Shown here: in pieces, positions 1 to 8,950 of the stretch
Layout: each line of letters starts with the position of its first letter
How positions within the stretch are numbered: position 1 is the stretch's first letter
Assembly: GCA_016285885.1 (NCBI GenBank)
Contig: JAEERP010000007.1
Span: 62,001-126,000 of the forward strand
From: Paludibacteraceae bacterium
GTDB lineage: Bacteria; Bacteroidota; Bacteroidia; Bacteroidales; Paludibacteraceae
Direction of reading: 5' to 3'
DNA length: 64,000 nt
Translations under genes and position numbers: made by a program
Notes under the pieces: generated by a model
The model's database searches: none
Told to the model about the DNA's origin: nothing
The model's input: only the letters and a program-made list of their open reading frames with translations

Positions 1-2720
1 ATTCCACCCTCAACACCTATACTTGGGTCGTGAATGAAGATACCCTCAGGGATGTGCAGAAGTTCGAGTACACAGAAATACCGCTCATCGCCACCACCTA
101 CCGGTTCGTCGTGTTCGGCAACCTGTGTCCGCCACAGGAGGACACCACCCGCACCATAGTCTACACGGAGCATGGCGTGGAGATCGAGATCGACAAGGAC
201 ACCGTCTGCGAGGGCGAGACCGTCCGAGTGACGGCAGAGTACGACTACAACGCCATCGTGGTATGGCAACGCACCTACGACAGGGATACCTACGAGGATT
301 TCGTGCCGGACGAGATACCTAGCGAACTCATCAGAAGGCCGAACGAAGTGCCGAAGGTACGTCCGACCGCCAACCTGAAGCCAGACGCCACCACCTACTA
401 CCGCGTGAAAGTACCGGCCACATCAGTATGTCCGACCACCTTCTCGTTCACCGTCATCGCACACGTGGAAAAGAAACCGGGGGACATCTCCATGGAGCAA
501 CTGCCTACAGAGGTCTGCGCGGGATCGAACGTCGACCTTAAGGCCACCGCCGATATTGATCCGAACTTCCACACCTTCGCATGGATCAAGAATGGAGACA
601 CCCTCTCCACGAGCGAGTTGGAGCTCACAGACATACCAACCCAAACCACCACCTATGAGTTCGCCGTGGCAGGGAAATACTGCACCGCGAAAACGGAAGA
701 ACAGACCGTCAAGGTGGAGCGGTCGAATGGCAACATAGGCTTGGAAATAGACAAGAAAAACATATGCTCAGGAGAGATGGCTAGGCTCAATGTCATATGG
801 GACCAGCAGACATCTGTCACCTGGGAAAAGTCGCAGGACAGCCTCAACTTCAATGAGTTCAACCCTAACACAGACTTGACCGCACTCTTCCCAAGCAGCA
901 CGACCTTCTACAGAATCAAGTCAGCCTCCAACTCCGTAGTATGCCCTGAGGCATACTCCAACGTCGTGCGTGTGAACGTGGAGCAGAAGATAGAGGTTGA
1001 CGTGGACAGCATACCTGCCTATTTCTGCGAAGGGACGCCACTATCGTTAAGCGCCCACACCACGTTAGATCCTAACAACACCTTCGCGTGGATCAAGAAT
1101 GGAGACACGCTTACCACAAGCGAATTGGAGCTCACAGACACCCCGACAGAGAACGCCACCTATCTGCTGGAGATTAAAGGCGTAAACTGCCCTAGCTACC
1201 AGAAGAGTTACCAGACGGAGATAGAGAAGCCAGCCAAACTTGCGCTCTCCATCTCTGAGACAGGCGTGTGCGAAGGGACCGACGTCACCCTCACCGCCCA
1301 ATTGGACGAGGTGCAAGGCCTCGCATGGCAACGGAAAGGCGCAGGGGCGGACGATTACACCACGTTCGATACAGAGCTCACCAACGGAAAGGTCATCACA
1401 GCCGATGAGAGCACCCTCTACCGCATCGTTTCAACGGGCAACATAGCCTGCCCAAGCGACACCTCCGACGAGTTGAGTCTGACTGTTGAGAAGAACATAT
1501 CGTTCAACTTGGACGAGAAGGTGGTCATCTGTCCGAAGGAGGAGACCGTGGTCGACGCACACTTCACGGGAGAGCCAAAGAGTGTGACATGGTACAAGAA
1601 GAGCGCAAGCGACACCGAGTACTCCGTCTTCTCCAACTCAACCGCACCATTCACGCTATCTCCATTTGAGACAGCAGAATACAAGATGACATACACCTTG
1701 GACTACTGTCCTTCCGACAGTGCCCGCTTCGAGGTGATCGTGGATCAACCTACCGAGATGACGATAACGCAGGACGACTCCATCTGCGCAGGGGAAAGCA
1801 TCACCCTGAAAGTCACCACAGACTATCCTGCCTCGGTTGTATGGGAAAGCGCCGAGGAGGGAGGGACAACCTTCCAATCACTAGCATCCGGCAAGACGGA
1901 GATCGAGGTCTCCCCTACAAAGAGCACCCGTTACAAGGTGAGCGCCGCCACAGAGCAGGGATGCGCCATAGACCCGTTATACACCAACATCCACGTGTCG
2001 GAACCGGTGGGAGAGATCAGCCTAATCGGAGGGAAAAGCATCTGCGAGGGTGATTCGGTGAACCTATACATCGAGGGTCTAACGGATTACACATCCATCA
2101 ACTGGTACACGTCACAAGACGACTTCGGATCATCCGTAAGCAACCAAGCATCCTACCGCGCCCATCCAAGCACCACCACGACCTATCATGTGGCCGTACG
2201 CAACGAAGAGTGCGAGGGTGAGGCATCCACCTCCATAGACGTCCACTATCCGCCAGAGATCGTCTCTTGCGAGGAATTCGGGAACAACGCCTACCAGGTG
2301 GAGACCGTGTCGCTAGACAACCCGCTCTATTACGACTATGGGGATGGCAAAGGGGTGACAACCTCCAACATTCTAAGCAACGTCACCTACGGCAAGACCT
2401 ACCATATCACCGTATCCAACGAGATCGGATGTGCCTCCACCTACGATCTGGAGGTGCCAACCTATGATCTCTTCTTCCCTGAATACTTCGTGCAAGGAAG
2501 AGAAGCCTGGGTGGTGAAGAACCTAGACCGTTACGAAAGGGCGACAATAAAAATATACGACAGATTTGGTAAAATCCTCTATGAAGGGAAAAGTACAGAC
2601 GGTGGTTGGGACGGAACATACAATGGACAAAAGATGCCTTCGACCGACTATTGGTATTTAGTCAACATACCAGAGATAGACAGGCAGTTCCAGGGCCATT
2701 TCACCCTGTTCCACAACTAA
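1..2720 (+). CDS. Repeat-rich secreted protein with T9SS type B C-terminal sorting domain (5' end outside window)
   Basis: The frame is open from the left edge (first full codon at 3), so the gene starts outside the window; about 905 residues are visible. Most of it consists of alternating beta-rich, Ig-like modules, each with a CEG/C.G start and a later conserved Trp. Modules with FAWIKNGDTL occur near DNA 576 and 1083, and a diverged one (YTWVVNEDTL) at 18. The last ~70 residues (V-K-N-L-D-R-Y, K-I-Y-D-R-F-G, G-W-D-G-T-Y-N-G, Y-W-Y) match the gliding-motility-associated C-terminal domain used as a type B T9SS sorting signal. The protein is therefore probably exported by T9SS and placed on the surface or released. 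Its ligand or adhesive role cannot be read from the sequence. Confidence 0.85.
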   Translation, partial: STLNTYTWVVNEDTLRDVQKFEYTEIPLIATTYRFVVFGNLCPPQEDTTRTIVYTEHGVEIEIDKDTVCEGETVRVTAEYDYNAIVVWQRTYDRDTYEDFVPDEIPSELIRRPNEVPKVRPTANLKPDATTYYRVKVPATSVCPTTFSFTVIAHVEKKPGDISMEQLPTEVCAGSNVDLKATADIDPNFHTFAWIKNGDTLSTSELELTDIPTQTTTYEFAVAGKYCTAKTEEQTVKVERSNGNIGLEIDKKNICSGEMARLNVIWDQQTSVTWEKSQDSLNFNEFNPNTDLTALFPSSTTFYRIKSASNSVVCPEAYSNVVRVNVEQKIEVDVDSIPAYFCEGTPLSLSAHTTLDPNNTFAWIKNGDTLTTSELELTDTPTENATYLLEIKGVNCPSYQKSYQTEIEKPAKLALSISETGVCEGTDVTLTAQLDEVQGLAWQRKGAGADDYTTFDTELTNGKVITADESTLYRIVSTGNIACPSDTSDELSLTVEKNISFNLDEKVVICPKEETVVDAHFTGEPKSVTWYKKSASDTEYSVFSNSTAPFTLSPFETAEYKMTYTLDYCPSDSARFEVIVDQPTEMTITQDDSICAGESITLKVTTDYPASVVWESAEEGGTTFQSLASGKTEIEVSPTKSTRYKVSAATEQGCAIDPLYTNIHVSEPVGEISLIGGKSICEGDSVNLYIEGLTDYTSINWYTSQDDFGSSVSNQASYRAHPSTTTTYHVAVRNEECEGEASTSIDVHYPPEIVSCEEFGNNAYQVETVSLDNPLYYDYGDGKGVTTSNILSNVTYGKTYHITVSNEIGCASTYDLEVPTYDLFFPEYFVQGREAWVVKNLDRYERATIKIYDRFGKILYEGKSTDGGWDGTYNGQKMPSTDYWYLVNIPEIDRQFQGHFTLFHN

Positions 2721-2734
2721 CCCATTGAGAGCAA

Positions 2735-2781
2735 AAACAAAAGCGTTGGGGGGAAATTTTTTCTTTTCAATGCTTTTGTTT
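2735..2781 (+). terminator. Inverted repeat after the T9SS cargo gene
   Basis: Arms 2735-2748 and 2768-2781 pair over 14 positions with one G-T pair. They enclose a 19-base loop with a T-rich part. It lies 15 bases after the stop codon at 2720 and probably ends that transcript. Confidence 0.55.
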
Positions 2782-2788
2782 AAATTTG
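2781..2788 (+). promoter_or_regulatory. Bacteroidetes -7 box (TAAATTTG) before the 2823 gene
   Basis: The sequence matches TAnnTTTG. The expected -33 site at 2758-2761 is TTTT rather than TTTG. Its distance to the ATG at 2823 gives a leader of about 28 bases. Confidence 0.45.
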
Positions 2789-2822
2789 CCTCCGGTATAT
2801 AAAGCATAAAGCAGAGATTAAT

Positions 2823-3452
2823 ATGATAGGGATTTCAAAAAGACACATATATGCGCTGCTTCTTTTCCTCGGATCTTTTCAGATCTCAGCGGGGGAGGAT
2901 TTGTCGTCCCATATCATCAACAATCTCTTGACGGGAGGGAAAAAGAGCCCCTACCCTACATCCATACACAAGAATTATGCGGTCGTAAGCATTGACTCTT
3001 TATCGTTCGGCAACACAAACAGCGGTTCGACCGCCCTGGTCAACTTCAAGAAGAAGGATGTGTCGAAGACCCAATTCGAGAAGAAGGGCAACAAATGGAT
3101 CTACACCAGCGAGGAGCCGATTCCTCTTCAACGGTTCGAGCAAAATGATTTCATCGACTTCATACAACGTTTCTCAAGCAACAAAAAGTTTCAGATCAAC
3201 CATACCGTATTCCCCTTTCCCATCAACACAATGAACGGGAAAGAGCAGACCAAACGGAAACTGGTCATGCCGAGAGACTGGAACCATCTACCCCTCTCCG
3301 ACACCTATCCACAGCTATTGCTCTTCAAAGCGACCACCGATGGCGGCAACAGGAAGTTCATCATTATCAAAGACAAAGAGATAAAGGAGGAGTACAACTT
3401 CATCCGTATCAACAAGCAATGGTACCTCATCGAGAAGTACGAATACGAGTAA
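2823..3452 (+). CDS. Secreted protein of unknown function, resembling DUF4348
   Basis: A 209-residue protein with a Sec signal peptide (basic RH then the hydrophobic stretch IYALLLFLGSFQISAG, likely cleaved near residue 24). The body is mixed alpha/beta. The C-terminal half (LLLFKATTDGG..FIIIKDKEIK.EYNFIRINKQWYLIEKYEYE) looks like the C-terminal part of DUF4348-type Bacteroidales proteins, which often end in a K-W-x-L-(V/I)-E-K-Y-E-like strand. That family link is from memory and moderate. The gene has its own likely promoter and converges on the SDR gene, with only 16 bases between stop codons. The function is unknown; it is probably periplasmic. Confidence 0.7.
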   Translation: MIGISKRHIYALLLFLGSFQISAGEDLSSHIINNLLTGGKKSPYPTSIHKNYAVVSIDSLSFGNTNSGSTALVNFKKKDVSKTQFEKKGNKWIYTSEEPIPLQRFEQNDFIDFIQRFSSNKKFQINHTVFPFPINTMNGKEQTKRKLVMPRDWNHLPLSDTYPQLLLFKATTDGGNRKFIIIKDKEIKEEYNFIRINKQWYLIEKYEYE

Positions 3453-3468
3453 TCCACCACGAATAGCC

Positions 3469-4482
3469 TTACAACCAATTATTCTGCCGATACCAACGGA
3501 TACTCTCCTTTAATCCACGCACAAGATTATACCTCGCCTTGAAATCGAAGTCTTTTTTCAACGGTTCGATGTCGCACTTCCAATTCGACGCGGAAAGGAT
3601 ATTGTATTTATCCATATTCAGCGTAGGCGTCACACCGAACAAGCCACCGATCTTATCGAACAGGAACGCCAGCACCTTCACGATGCAGCAAGGCACCTTG
3701 ATGTTCAACGTCCGCTTCACGCCCAGCAGTTGTTTGCAGAGCTTCACGTAGTTGTCGGAAGTCCACACATCCCCGTCCGCCGCGAAATAAGCCTTACCCA
3801 CGCCCTTCTTCTCCGCAGCGAGGAAGGCCAAATCCACCAAGTCCTTCACGTAGATGAAGGTGATGTATTGGGGCTCGAACCCGATGCCCGGATTGAGGTG
3901 GCGCGTCAGGGTCTTCAGCATCACAAAATAATCCTTCTCCTTTGGCCCGTAGATGCCCGTAGGACGCAAGATGGTATAAGGGAACACCTTCGCATCTAAA
4001 GTGGCCAGGAAACGCTCCGTTTTGAGTTTGCTGGCTCCGTAGGCGGTGTCAGGCTTAGGCTCGTCCGTCAGTTCAATCGGTTTCAGCGTCTTGCGGTCGC
4101 CCGAACCGAAGGCGGAGAGGCTACTCAGGTAGATGAAATGCTTCGGGGTCATACCGCTCTCCATGAGCGCCTGCACGAAGTTACGGGTATATTCAAAATT
4201 CACGACGTCGAAGTCCGATTTATGCTTACACTTCGTGAGCCCCATCGTATGGATGATCAAGTCGAACTGCCCCACGACGGAGCGCAAGCCAGCCAAGCAC
4301 TTCTTCATCCTGTTCTTATCCGCATAGGGCAGGTCGATGAACTTAGGCGAGAGGCCTTCTAAATTAGCCTTGGAGCTCTCCGCACGCATGGCCGCATAGA
4401 CATCATAACCACGTCGGATAGCCTCCTCGACCATGAAGCTACCCACGAATCCGTTCGCACCGGTGATCAGAACCTTCTTCAT
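3469..4482 (-). CDS. NAD(P)-dependent epimerase/dehydratase-like SDR protein
   Basis: A 337-residue extended short-chain dehydrogenase. The Rossmann dinucleotide motif TGANGFVG is at residues 7-14, the Ser region YLSSLSAFGSG near 118-128, and the catalytic Tyr148-x3-Lys152 (YGASK) is present. A hydrophobic segment near residues 255-275 (IVKVLAFLFDKIGGLFGV) recalls the sterol-dehydrogenase/3-beta-HSD-like branch. The start overlaps the stop of the menaquinone methyltransferase gene by 4 bases (ATGA), so the two are translationally coupled. The substrate is unknown; a nucleotide sugar or an isoprenoid-linked compound are both possible. It is the last gene of the minus-strand run beginning at 8693. 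Confidence 0.85.
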   Translation of the reverse strand: MKKVLITGANGFVGSFMVEEAIRRGYDVYAAMRAESSKANLEGLSPKFIDLPYADKNRMKKCLAGLRSVVGQFDLIIHTMGLTKCKHKSDFDVVNFEYTRNFVQALMESGMTPKHFIYLSSLSAFGSGDRKTLKPIELTDEPKPDTAYGASKLKTERFLATLDAKVFPYTILRPTGIYGPKEKDYFVMLKTLTRHLNPGIGFEPQYITFIYVKDLVDLAFLAAEKKGVGKAYFAADGDVWTSDNYVKLCKQLLGVKRTLNIKVPCCIVKVLAFLFDKIGGLFGVTPTLNMDKYNILSASNWKCDIEPLKKDFDFKARYNLVRGLKESIRWYRQNNWL

Positions 4483-5219
4483 TTACAAGCCAAATATAAT
4501 GAACATGTTTGCATGGTGAATTTATTTATCTCGACGGACTGGAAACCACACTTCTTCAAGATCTGTCGCATCTCATCATCCTTCGGGAAGGCCTGGATGG
4601 AAGCTGGCAGGTAATCGTATGCTTTCAAATCTTTGGCAAAAAGCCTTGCCATAACGGGCAGGCATAGTTTGGTATAGATCTTATAGCCCAAGCGGTACAT
4701 AGGGTTTGAAGGCTCCGTCATCTCCAGGATCACCAGCACTCCGTTTGACGTCAGGACCCGGCTGATTTCAGACAAGCCCTTCTCTATGCCGGAGAAGTTA
4801 CGTACGCCAAAAGCCACCGTGACCGCGTCGAACGAAGCATCCTCTTGGCGCAGAAGGGTCGAATCGCCCTGCTCGAAGCTCACCACACCAGACAATCCAC
4901 GCTCGGCGACCTTCTTCCGCCCCACGTTCATCATCTCCGCCGAGAGGTCCACGCCCAACACCCGCTCAGGTTTCAGGCGCTCCGCCACAGCGATGGCGAA
5001 GTCGCCAGTACCCGTCGCGACATCCATCACCCGCTTAGGGTAATAGGCGCACAACGCCTCAATTGCCCTACGGCGCCAGGTACGGTCCTGACCCAAGGAC
5101 ATCAAACGGTTCATTCGATCATACTGCCCAGCAATATGATCGAACATCTCCGTTATCTGTTTCGTCTTACTTCCCCCGTCGGCATACGGGAGCACCTTCT
5201 CACACTTGAAATCGGACAT
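4479..5219 (-). CDS. ubiE: Demethylmenaquinone methyltransferase (UbiE/MenG)
   Basis: A 246-residue class I SAM-dependent methyltransferase of the UbiE/MenG family. It makes the last step of menaquinone synthesis, C-methylation of demethylmenaquinone. The family features are the N-terminal FDHIAGQYDRMNRLMSLGQD-type segment, motif I DVATGTGDF (residues 66-74), GVDLSAEM, and the D-A-V-T-V-A-F-G-V-R-N-F motif. The ATG at 5219 is preferred over an in-frame GTG at 5222. With it, the upstream symporter stop and this start share one base (TGATG). Length and order fit a complete gene. Menaquinone is the respiratory quinone of Bacteroidales. Confidence 0.93.
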   Translation of the reverse strand: MSDFKCEKVLPYADGGSKTKQITEMFDHIAGQYDRMNRLMSLGQDRTWRRRAIEALCAYYPKRVMDVATGTGDFAIAVAERLKPERVLGVDLSAEMMNVGRKKVAERGLSGVVSFEQGDSTLLRQEDASFDAVTVAFGVRNFSGIEKGLSEISRVLTSNGVLVILEMTEPSNPMYRLGYKIYTKLCLPVMARLFAKDLKAYDYLPASIQAFPKDDEMRQILKKCGFQSVEINKFTMQTCSLYLACK

Positions 5220-6793
5220 CACGCCTCCTGCTTTTTCCCTGTCATTAGACTGACAACTACGATGGTGATGCAGGAAAGAGGGAAGGCGAACATGATAGGG
5301 TCAACAAACTTCAACATACCATCCGTCACCAAGACATCCGTTCCGAGCAACGCCTTGCAGATACCCAAAGCGGTAGCCTCCTTCGCATGCAAGAAGATCA
5401 ACGCCAAGAGAGTGGCGACCACGCCTACCCACATGCTGGCGTACGCACCTTGCTTCGTCACCTTCTTCCAGTACAATGCGCAGAAGTAGGATGGCAAGAA
5501 AGCCGATGCGCAGATACCCATGAAGAGGGAGGTGGAGATAGCGATGATCGGAGAATCATTGCCCTCGCCCAACACGAAGCAGATGATAAAGCTGATCAGG
5601 ATGGATACCAGAACGGCGAGACGGATCATCACCGTCATCTTGTTACGTTTCTTCTCCTCATCCACACAAGAACCGTAGATGTCGGAACCAGCGGCGGCAG
5701 CCATCGTGTGGAACTGCGCACTCAACGTGGACATGCTGGCGGAGAGGATACACAACATGAAGATGGTCGTGAACCAAGCCGGCATGACACGGCTGATGAA
5801 GTATGGTATGATCTTATCGGAAGCCTCCACCATGTTGATGGAAACCGCTCCGTCGTTTTTCCAGAAGTAGAGGTTGGAGAGCGCACCCACGTGGTAAACA
5901 ACGCCCACCGTAATGATCAAGAAGACACAACCGATCACAACGCCCTGGTTCAGCTTCTGCGTGCTGTTCACCGTCATGAAGCGAACCACCAACTGAGGCT
6001 GCGCCAAACAACCGATTCCCACGCCCATGATCAGGGAAGTGACCAGCGTATACCATTGCTGGGAGCCCCCTTCCGGCATGGAGGTCCATCCTCTATGACC
6101 GACCGCGGCCAACTTCTCAGGCACCTGGTCAGAGATAGCGCCAAGCGCCGCATTCGCCTCGGAGAAGCCCATGCCCAACGCCTTGTAGACGCCAAACACC
6201 AAGCAAGCCATACATACGAACATGATCACTGCCTGCAAAGCGTCCGTGTACATCACGCCCTTCATACCGCCAGCGATGACGTATGAAGCGACGATCACCG
6301 TGAAGACCAGCAAAGCCAAGTCGAAATCGATACCGAAGACCTGTTGCATACAGAAGACACCACCACGCAAGACGGCGGCGGCATAGAGCGGCATGCAGAT
6401 GAAGATCACGGCCGCCACGAAGATGCGGATCTTCTTGGATTCATAGAACGCACCCAAGAAATGGGCGAACGAACCCACCTTCAGCTTCGCACCGATACGG
6501 CGCGTAGGACGTCCGAAGACGATGAAGGCGATGACCACACCCACGAACATGTTCAGGAACATCAACCATTGGATACCCATACCGAAGGTAGCCGCCACAC
6601 CACCGAAACCCACGATGGCTGAAGCGGAGATGAACGTGGCACCGTAAGAGAGCGCCATCACGATTGGATTCATCTCACCACCACCGATCAGGAAGTCTTT
6701 CGAATCCTTTGTTTTCTTATATCCCAAATATCCTAAAAAAGCGATGGACAAGAAATAAACCATCACGATCAAATACATTGAAAAATTCTCCAT
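5219..6793 (-). CDS. Sodium:solute symporter (SSS/SLC5 family)
   Basis: A 524-residue integral membrane protein with about 13 hydrophobic segments, starting with YLIVMVYFLSIAFLGYLGY. Family marks are G-G-G-E-M-N near residue 39, a long GATFISASAIVGFGG segment, and S-A-S-M-S-T-L-S-A-Q in the middle, a region that holds the sodium site in LeuT-fold symporters. The substrate cannot be decided; monocarboxylates or pantothenate-like acids are carried by related proteins. A 40-residue membrane peptide gene lies 6 bases upstream. Being next to phenylacetate-CoA ligase, it may bring in an aryl or keto acid, but that is inference. Confidence 0.85.
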   Translation of the reverse strand: MENFSMYLIVMVYFLSIAFLGYLGYKKTKDSKDFLIGGGEMNPIVMALSYGATFISASAIVGFGGVAATFGMGIQWLMFLNMFVGVVIAFIVFGRPTRRIGAKLKVGSFAHFLGAFYESKKIRIFVAAVIFICMPLYAAAVLRGGVFCMQQVFGIDFDLALLVFTVIVASYVIAGGMKGVMYTDALQAVIMFVCMACLVFGVYKALGMGFSEANAALGAISDQVPEKLAAVGHRGWTSMPEGGSQQWYTLVTSLIMGVGIGCLAQPQLVVRFMTVNSTQKLNQGVVIGCVFLIITVGVVYHVGALSNLYFWKNDGAVSINMVEASDKIIPYFISRVMPAWFTTIFMLCILSASMSTLSAQFHTMAAAAGSDIYGSCVDEEKKRNKMTVMIRLAVLVSILISFIICFVLGEGNDSPIIAISTSLFMGICASAFLPSYFCALYWKKVTKQGAYASMWVGVVATLLALIFLHAKEATALGICKALLGTDVLVTDGMLKFVDPIMFAFPLSCITIVVVSLMTGKKQEA

Positions 6794-6799
6794 GACTAT

Positions 6800-6922
6800 T
6801 TATTCTTTATCGTTATCGTCTTCCTTATTCCAATACTTAACACCAAAGATGATCGAGCCGATCACACACAATATCGACAATAGATACACGATCCATATGC
6901 CGGGATCCGAAATGCCAAACAT
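6800..6922 (-). CDS. Symporter small accessory membrane peptide (40 aa)
   Basis: This short frame starts with ATG at 6922-6920 and ends with TAA at 6802-6800, giving 40 residues. It begins MFGISDPGIW, then has one hydrophobic helix (IVYLLSILCVIGSIIFGV) and a charged tail (KYWNKEDDNDKE). The start of a short F-G-I-x-D-P-G-I-W segment followed by one helix is what I know from small accessory proteins encoded just before SSS symporters in several phyla. Here it ends 6 bases before the symporter start, so co-translation is likely. It probably helps assemble or stabilise the transporter. It is easy to miss because of its length. Confidence 0.75.
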   Translation of the reverse strand: MFGISDPGIWIVYLLSILCVIGSIIFGVKYWNKEDDNDKE

Positions 6923-6947
6923 ATTCTTTCTCTTTTATATTAATACA

Positions 6948-7373
6948 TTACAAATTGTTCAGTTCAGCCTCCGAGAGGTTGTTCATGCCATACCTGCGGA
7001 TCACCTCGTGCGCCGCATCGATGTTGTTGGTGCGCAGGACGAGTATCGCCTTCTGGTTGATGGAGAAGCAGTACATATATTCGATGCTGATGCCCGCCTT
7101 CGTGAAGCACTGGATCGTCTCGGCGAACTTACCGATGGAGGAATCCACCGAAATGGCCAACACCGTGTTCAGGTTGGCGCTCACACCATTCTCCTTCAGC
7201 AATTGGAGGGCTTTGATTTGGTTGGAGGTGATGAGACGCAGGATACCATAGTCGGAAGTGTCCGCCACGGTAGCGGTGATCACACGGATGTTCTCCTTGC
7301 TCAAAAAAGAGAGAATCTCGTTCAGCCTACCGAACTTATTCTCCAAGAAAATTGATATCTGGTTGATTGTCAT
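6948..7373 (-). CDS. ACT domain protein
   Basis: A 141-residue protein made of two ACT-like repeats: residues 4-70 (ISIFLENKFGRLNEILSFLSKENI) and 72-141 (AISVDSSIGKFAETIQCFTKAGISIEYMY). ACT domains bind amino acids and related ligands to regulate enzymes. Stand-alone two-ACT proteins of this kind are commonly encoded beside phenylacetate-CoA ligase in anaerobes. Here the ligase gene ends 12 bases upstream on the same strand. A regulatory or sensing role for aromatic amino or keto acid metabolism is likely but inferred. Confidence 0.85.
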   Translation of the reverse strand: MTINQISIFLENKFGRLNEILSFLSKENIRVITATVADTSDYGILRLITSNQIKALQLLKENGVSANLNTVLAISVDSSIGKFAETIQCFTKAGISIEYMYCFSINQKAILVLRTNNIDAAHEVIRRYGMNNLSEAELNNL

Positions 7374-7385
7374 AGTATATCTCTA

Positions 7386-8693
7386 TTAGTGGTTTTTCCT
7401 TAAATCTTTCACTCTCACCGCTTTTCCTTCGGACACTGGCAAAGAACCCTTCTCCACCAACTTCACCTTAGGGGTCAGCAGGATCTCGTCCTTGAGTTGA
7501 CGGGTGATCTCCTTCGTGAGGGACTGCAACTTCGTGAAGTCGTCCGTGTGCAGGTCGCCCAATTCCACCTCCACCAGCATCTCGTCGTTGTTGCCGACCG
7601 TGTCTATAGTGATGAGGTAGTTCATACCCAACTCCTTGAAGTTCATCAGGATACGTTCAATCTGGATCGGGAAGATATTCACACCCTTCACGATCATCAT
7701 ATCGTCGGAACGTCCCTTGATACGGGAGATTCTCCTGTGGGTTCTACCGCAAGGGCACTCGCCCGGCATGAAGCTGGTAAGGTCGCGTGTACGGTAGCGG
7801 ATCAAAGGCATCGCCTCACGACGGAGGGTTGTCAGCACCATCTCGCCCACCTCGCCATCTTTCACAGGCTCCAGTGTCTCAGGGTTGATGATTTCAACGA
7901 TCACCATATCCTCCCAGATGTGCAGACCATTCTGCTCCTGGCATTCGAAAGCGACACCCGGACCGTTCATCTCGGACATGCCGAAGCAGTTATAAGCCTT
8001 CAAGCCAAGGAGCTCCTCGATACGCTTCCGTTGTTCCTCAGAGTGAGGCTCAGCGCCCACGCACATGATCTTCAGCTTGGAATCCTTGCGAGGGTCCAAC
8101 CCCTCCTCCTGGAATACCTCCGCCAAACGTGTAGCGTAGCTTGGGATGGTATGGAGAACCGTGGTACCGAAGTCACGGATAAACTTAATCTGACGTTTGC
8201 TGTTACCGGCTGCGGCAGGAACCGTCAAGCAGCCCAAGAGCTCCGCACCATATTGGTAGCCGAGACCGCCCGTGAACATTCCGTAGCCCGAAGTGTTCTG
8301 GAAGACATCCGACTTGCGCACGCCCACCATGTACATGCAGCGCGCCACCTGGTTCGCCCAAGCGTCGAGGTCATTCTTGGTGTGGAGCACCACGGTCGGA
8401 TTACCGGTAGTACCGCTGGATGAGTGGAGACGCACGATATCCTCCATCGGCACAGCGGCGAGTCCGAAAGGATAGTTGTTACGAAGATCCTCCTTCGTGG
8501 TGAACGGGAACTTCTTCAGGTCGTCCAAGGTCTTAATGGAATCAGCGGAAAGACCCTTCTCCGCGAATAACTTCTTATAGAATGGCGAGTTCGACGCATG
8601 CGCCACCGTTTTCTTCAAACGCTCCAACTGGAGTTTTTCGAGATCGGCACGACTCATCGTCTCAATCTCTTCTTCCCAATACTTTTCAGTCAT
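7386..8693 (-). CDS. paaK: Phenylacetate-CoA ligase
   Basis: A 435-residue adenylate-forming enzyme of the PaaK family, which makes phenylacetyl-CoA (or an aryl-acetyl-CoA) from acid, ATP and CoA. The P-loop-like motif SSSGTTGNPT is at residues 91-100. Further marks are YGMFTGGLG near 160, the FGMSEMNGPGVAFEC region and the C-terminal RTHRRISRIKGRSDDMMIVKG hinge. Length is normal for the family. In anaerobes these genes often work with indolepyruvate/2-ketoacid:ferredoxin oxidoreductases, which are not in this window, so use in aromatic amino acid fermentation is only inferred. It is the first gene of the minus-strand run that continues through ACT, symporter and MenG genes. Confidence 0.92.
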   Translation of the reverse strand: MTEKYWEEEIETMSRADLEKLQLERLKKTVAHASNSPFYKKLFAEKGLSADSIKTLDDLKKFPFTTKEDLRNNYPFGLAAVPMEDIVRLHSSSGTTGNPTVVLHTKNDLDAWANQVARCMYMVGVRKSDVFQNTSGYGMFTGGLGYQYGAELLGCLTVPAAAGNSKRQIKFIRDFGTTVLHTIPSYATRLAEVFQEEGLDPRKDSKLKIMCVGAEPHSEEQRKRIEELLGLKAYNCFGMSEMNGPGVAFECQEQNGLHIWEDMVIVEIINPETLEPVKDGEVGEMVLTTLRREAMPLIRYRTRDLTSFMPGECPCGRTHRRISRIKGRSDDMMIVKGVNIFPIQIERILMNFKELGMNYLITIDTVGNNDEMLVEVELGDLHTDDFTKLQSLTKEITRQLKDEILLTPKVKLVEKGSLPVSEGKAVRVKDLRKNH

Positions 8694-8755
8694 TTTGATA
8701 TTTTTTGCCCGTTTCGAACAACGGATTTCACATTCATGTTTTTCACTATCGCTTG

Positions 8756-8787
8756 CAAATTTAATTGAATTTGTTGGTTATCACAAA
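8756..8787 (-). promoter_or_regulatory. Promoter of the paaK run
   Basis: Read on the minus strand, TTTG (8787-8784), a 20-base spacer and TAAATTTG (8763-8756) fit the Bacteroidetes TTTG-N19/20-TAnnTTTG pattern. The paaK start codon is 63 bases further on. Confidence 0.65.
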
Positions 8788-8829
8788 AAAACGTTCAGGA
8801 TATGCACAAATTCGAGCAATCTTCTTCAT

Positions 8830-8901
8830 ATGGCGGATTACACCTGCAGGATTTTCCGTTGGGTGCTAGGATTCTTCTACTTACATGAGCTCGTGAAATA
8901 A
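8830..8901 (+). pseudogene. 3' fragment of a gene related to the one at 11367-11873
   Basis: A 23-codon frame ends at a stop at 8899-8901. Its last 20 residues (YTCRIFRWVLGFFYLHELVK) differ from the C-terminus of the protein at 11367-11873 at only two places (V for M, L for I). At DNA level the last ~68 bases agree at roughly 84%, including the stop and the TAATATTT that follows. Nothing upstream matches the rest of the gene, so this is a decayed copy. Confidence 0.75.
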
Positions 8902-8950
8902 TATTTGTCGAGACGGTATTTTGTCGGATCAATATTTTGCAAAAGCGGAA

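Noticed and set aside
5387-6286. Long open frame (299 codons) on the plus strand
   Set aside because: Antisense to the SSS symporter, His/Asp/Arg-rich, with no domain and no start signals.
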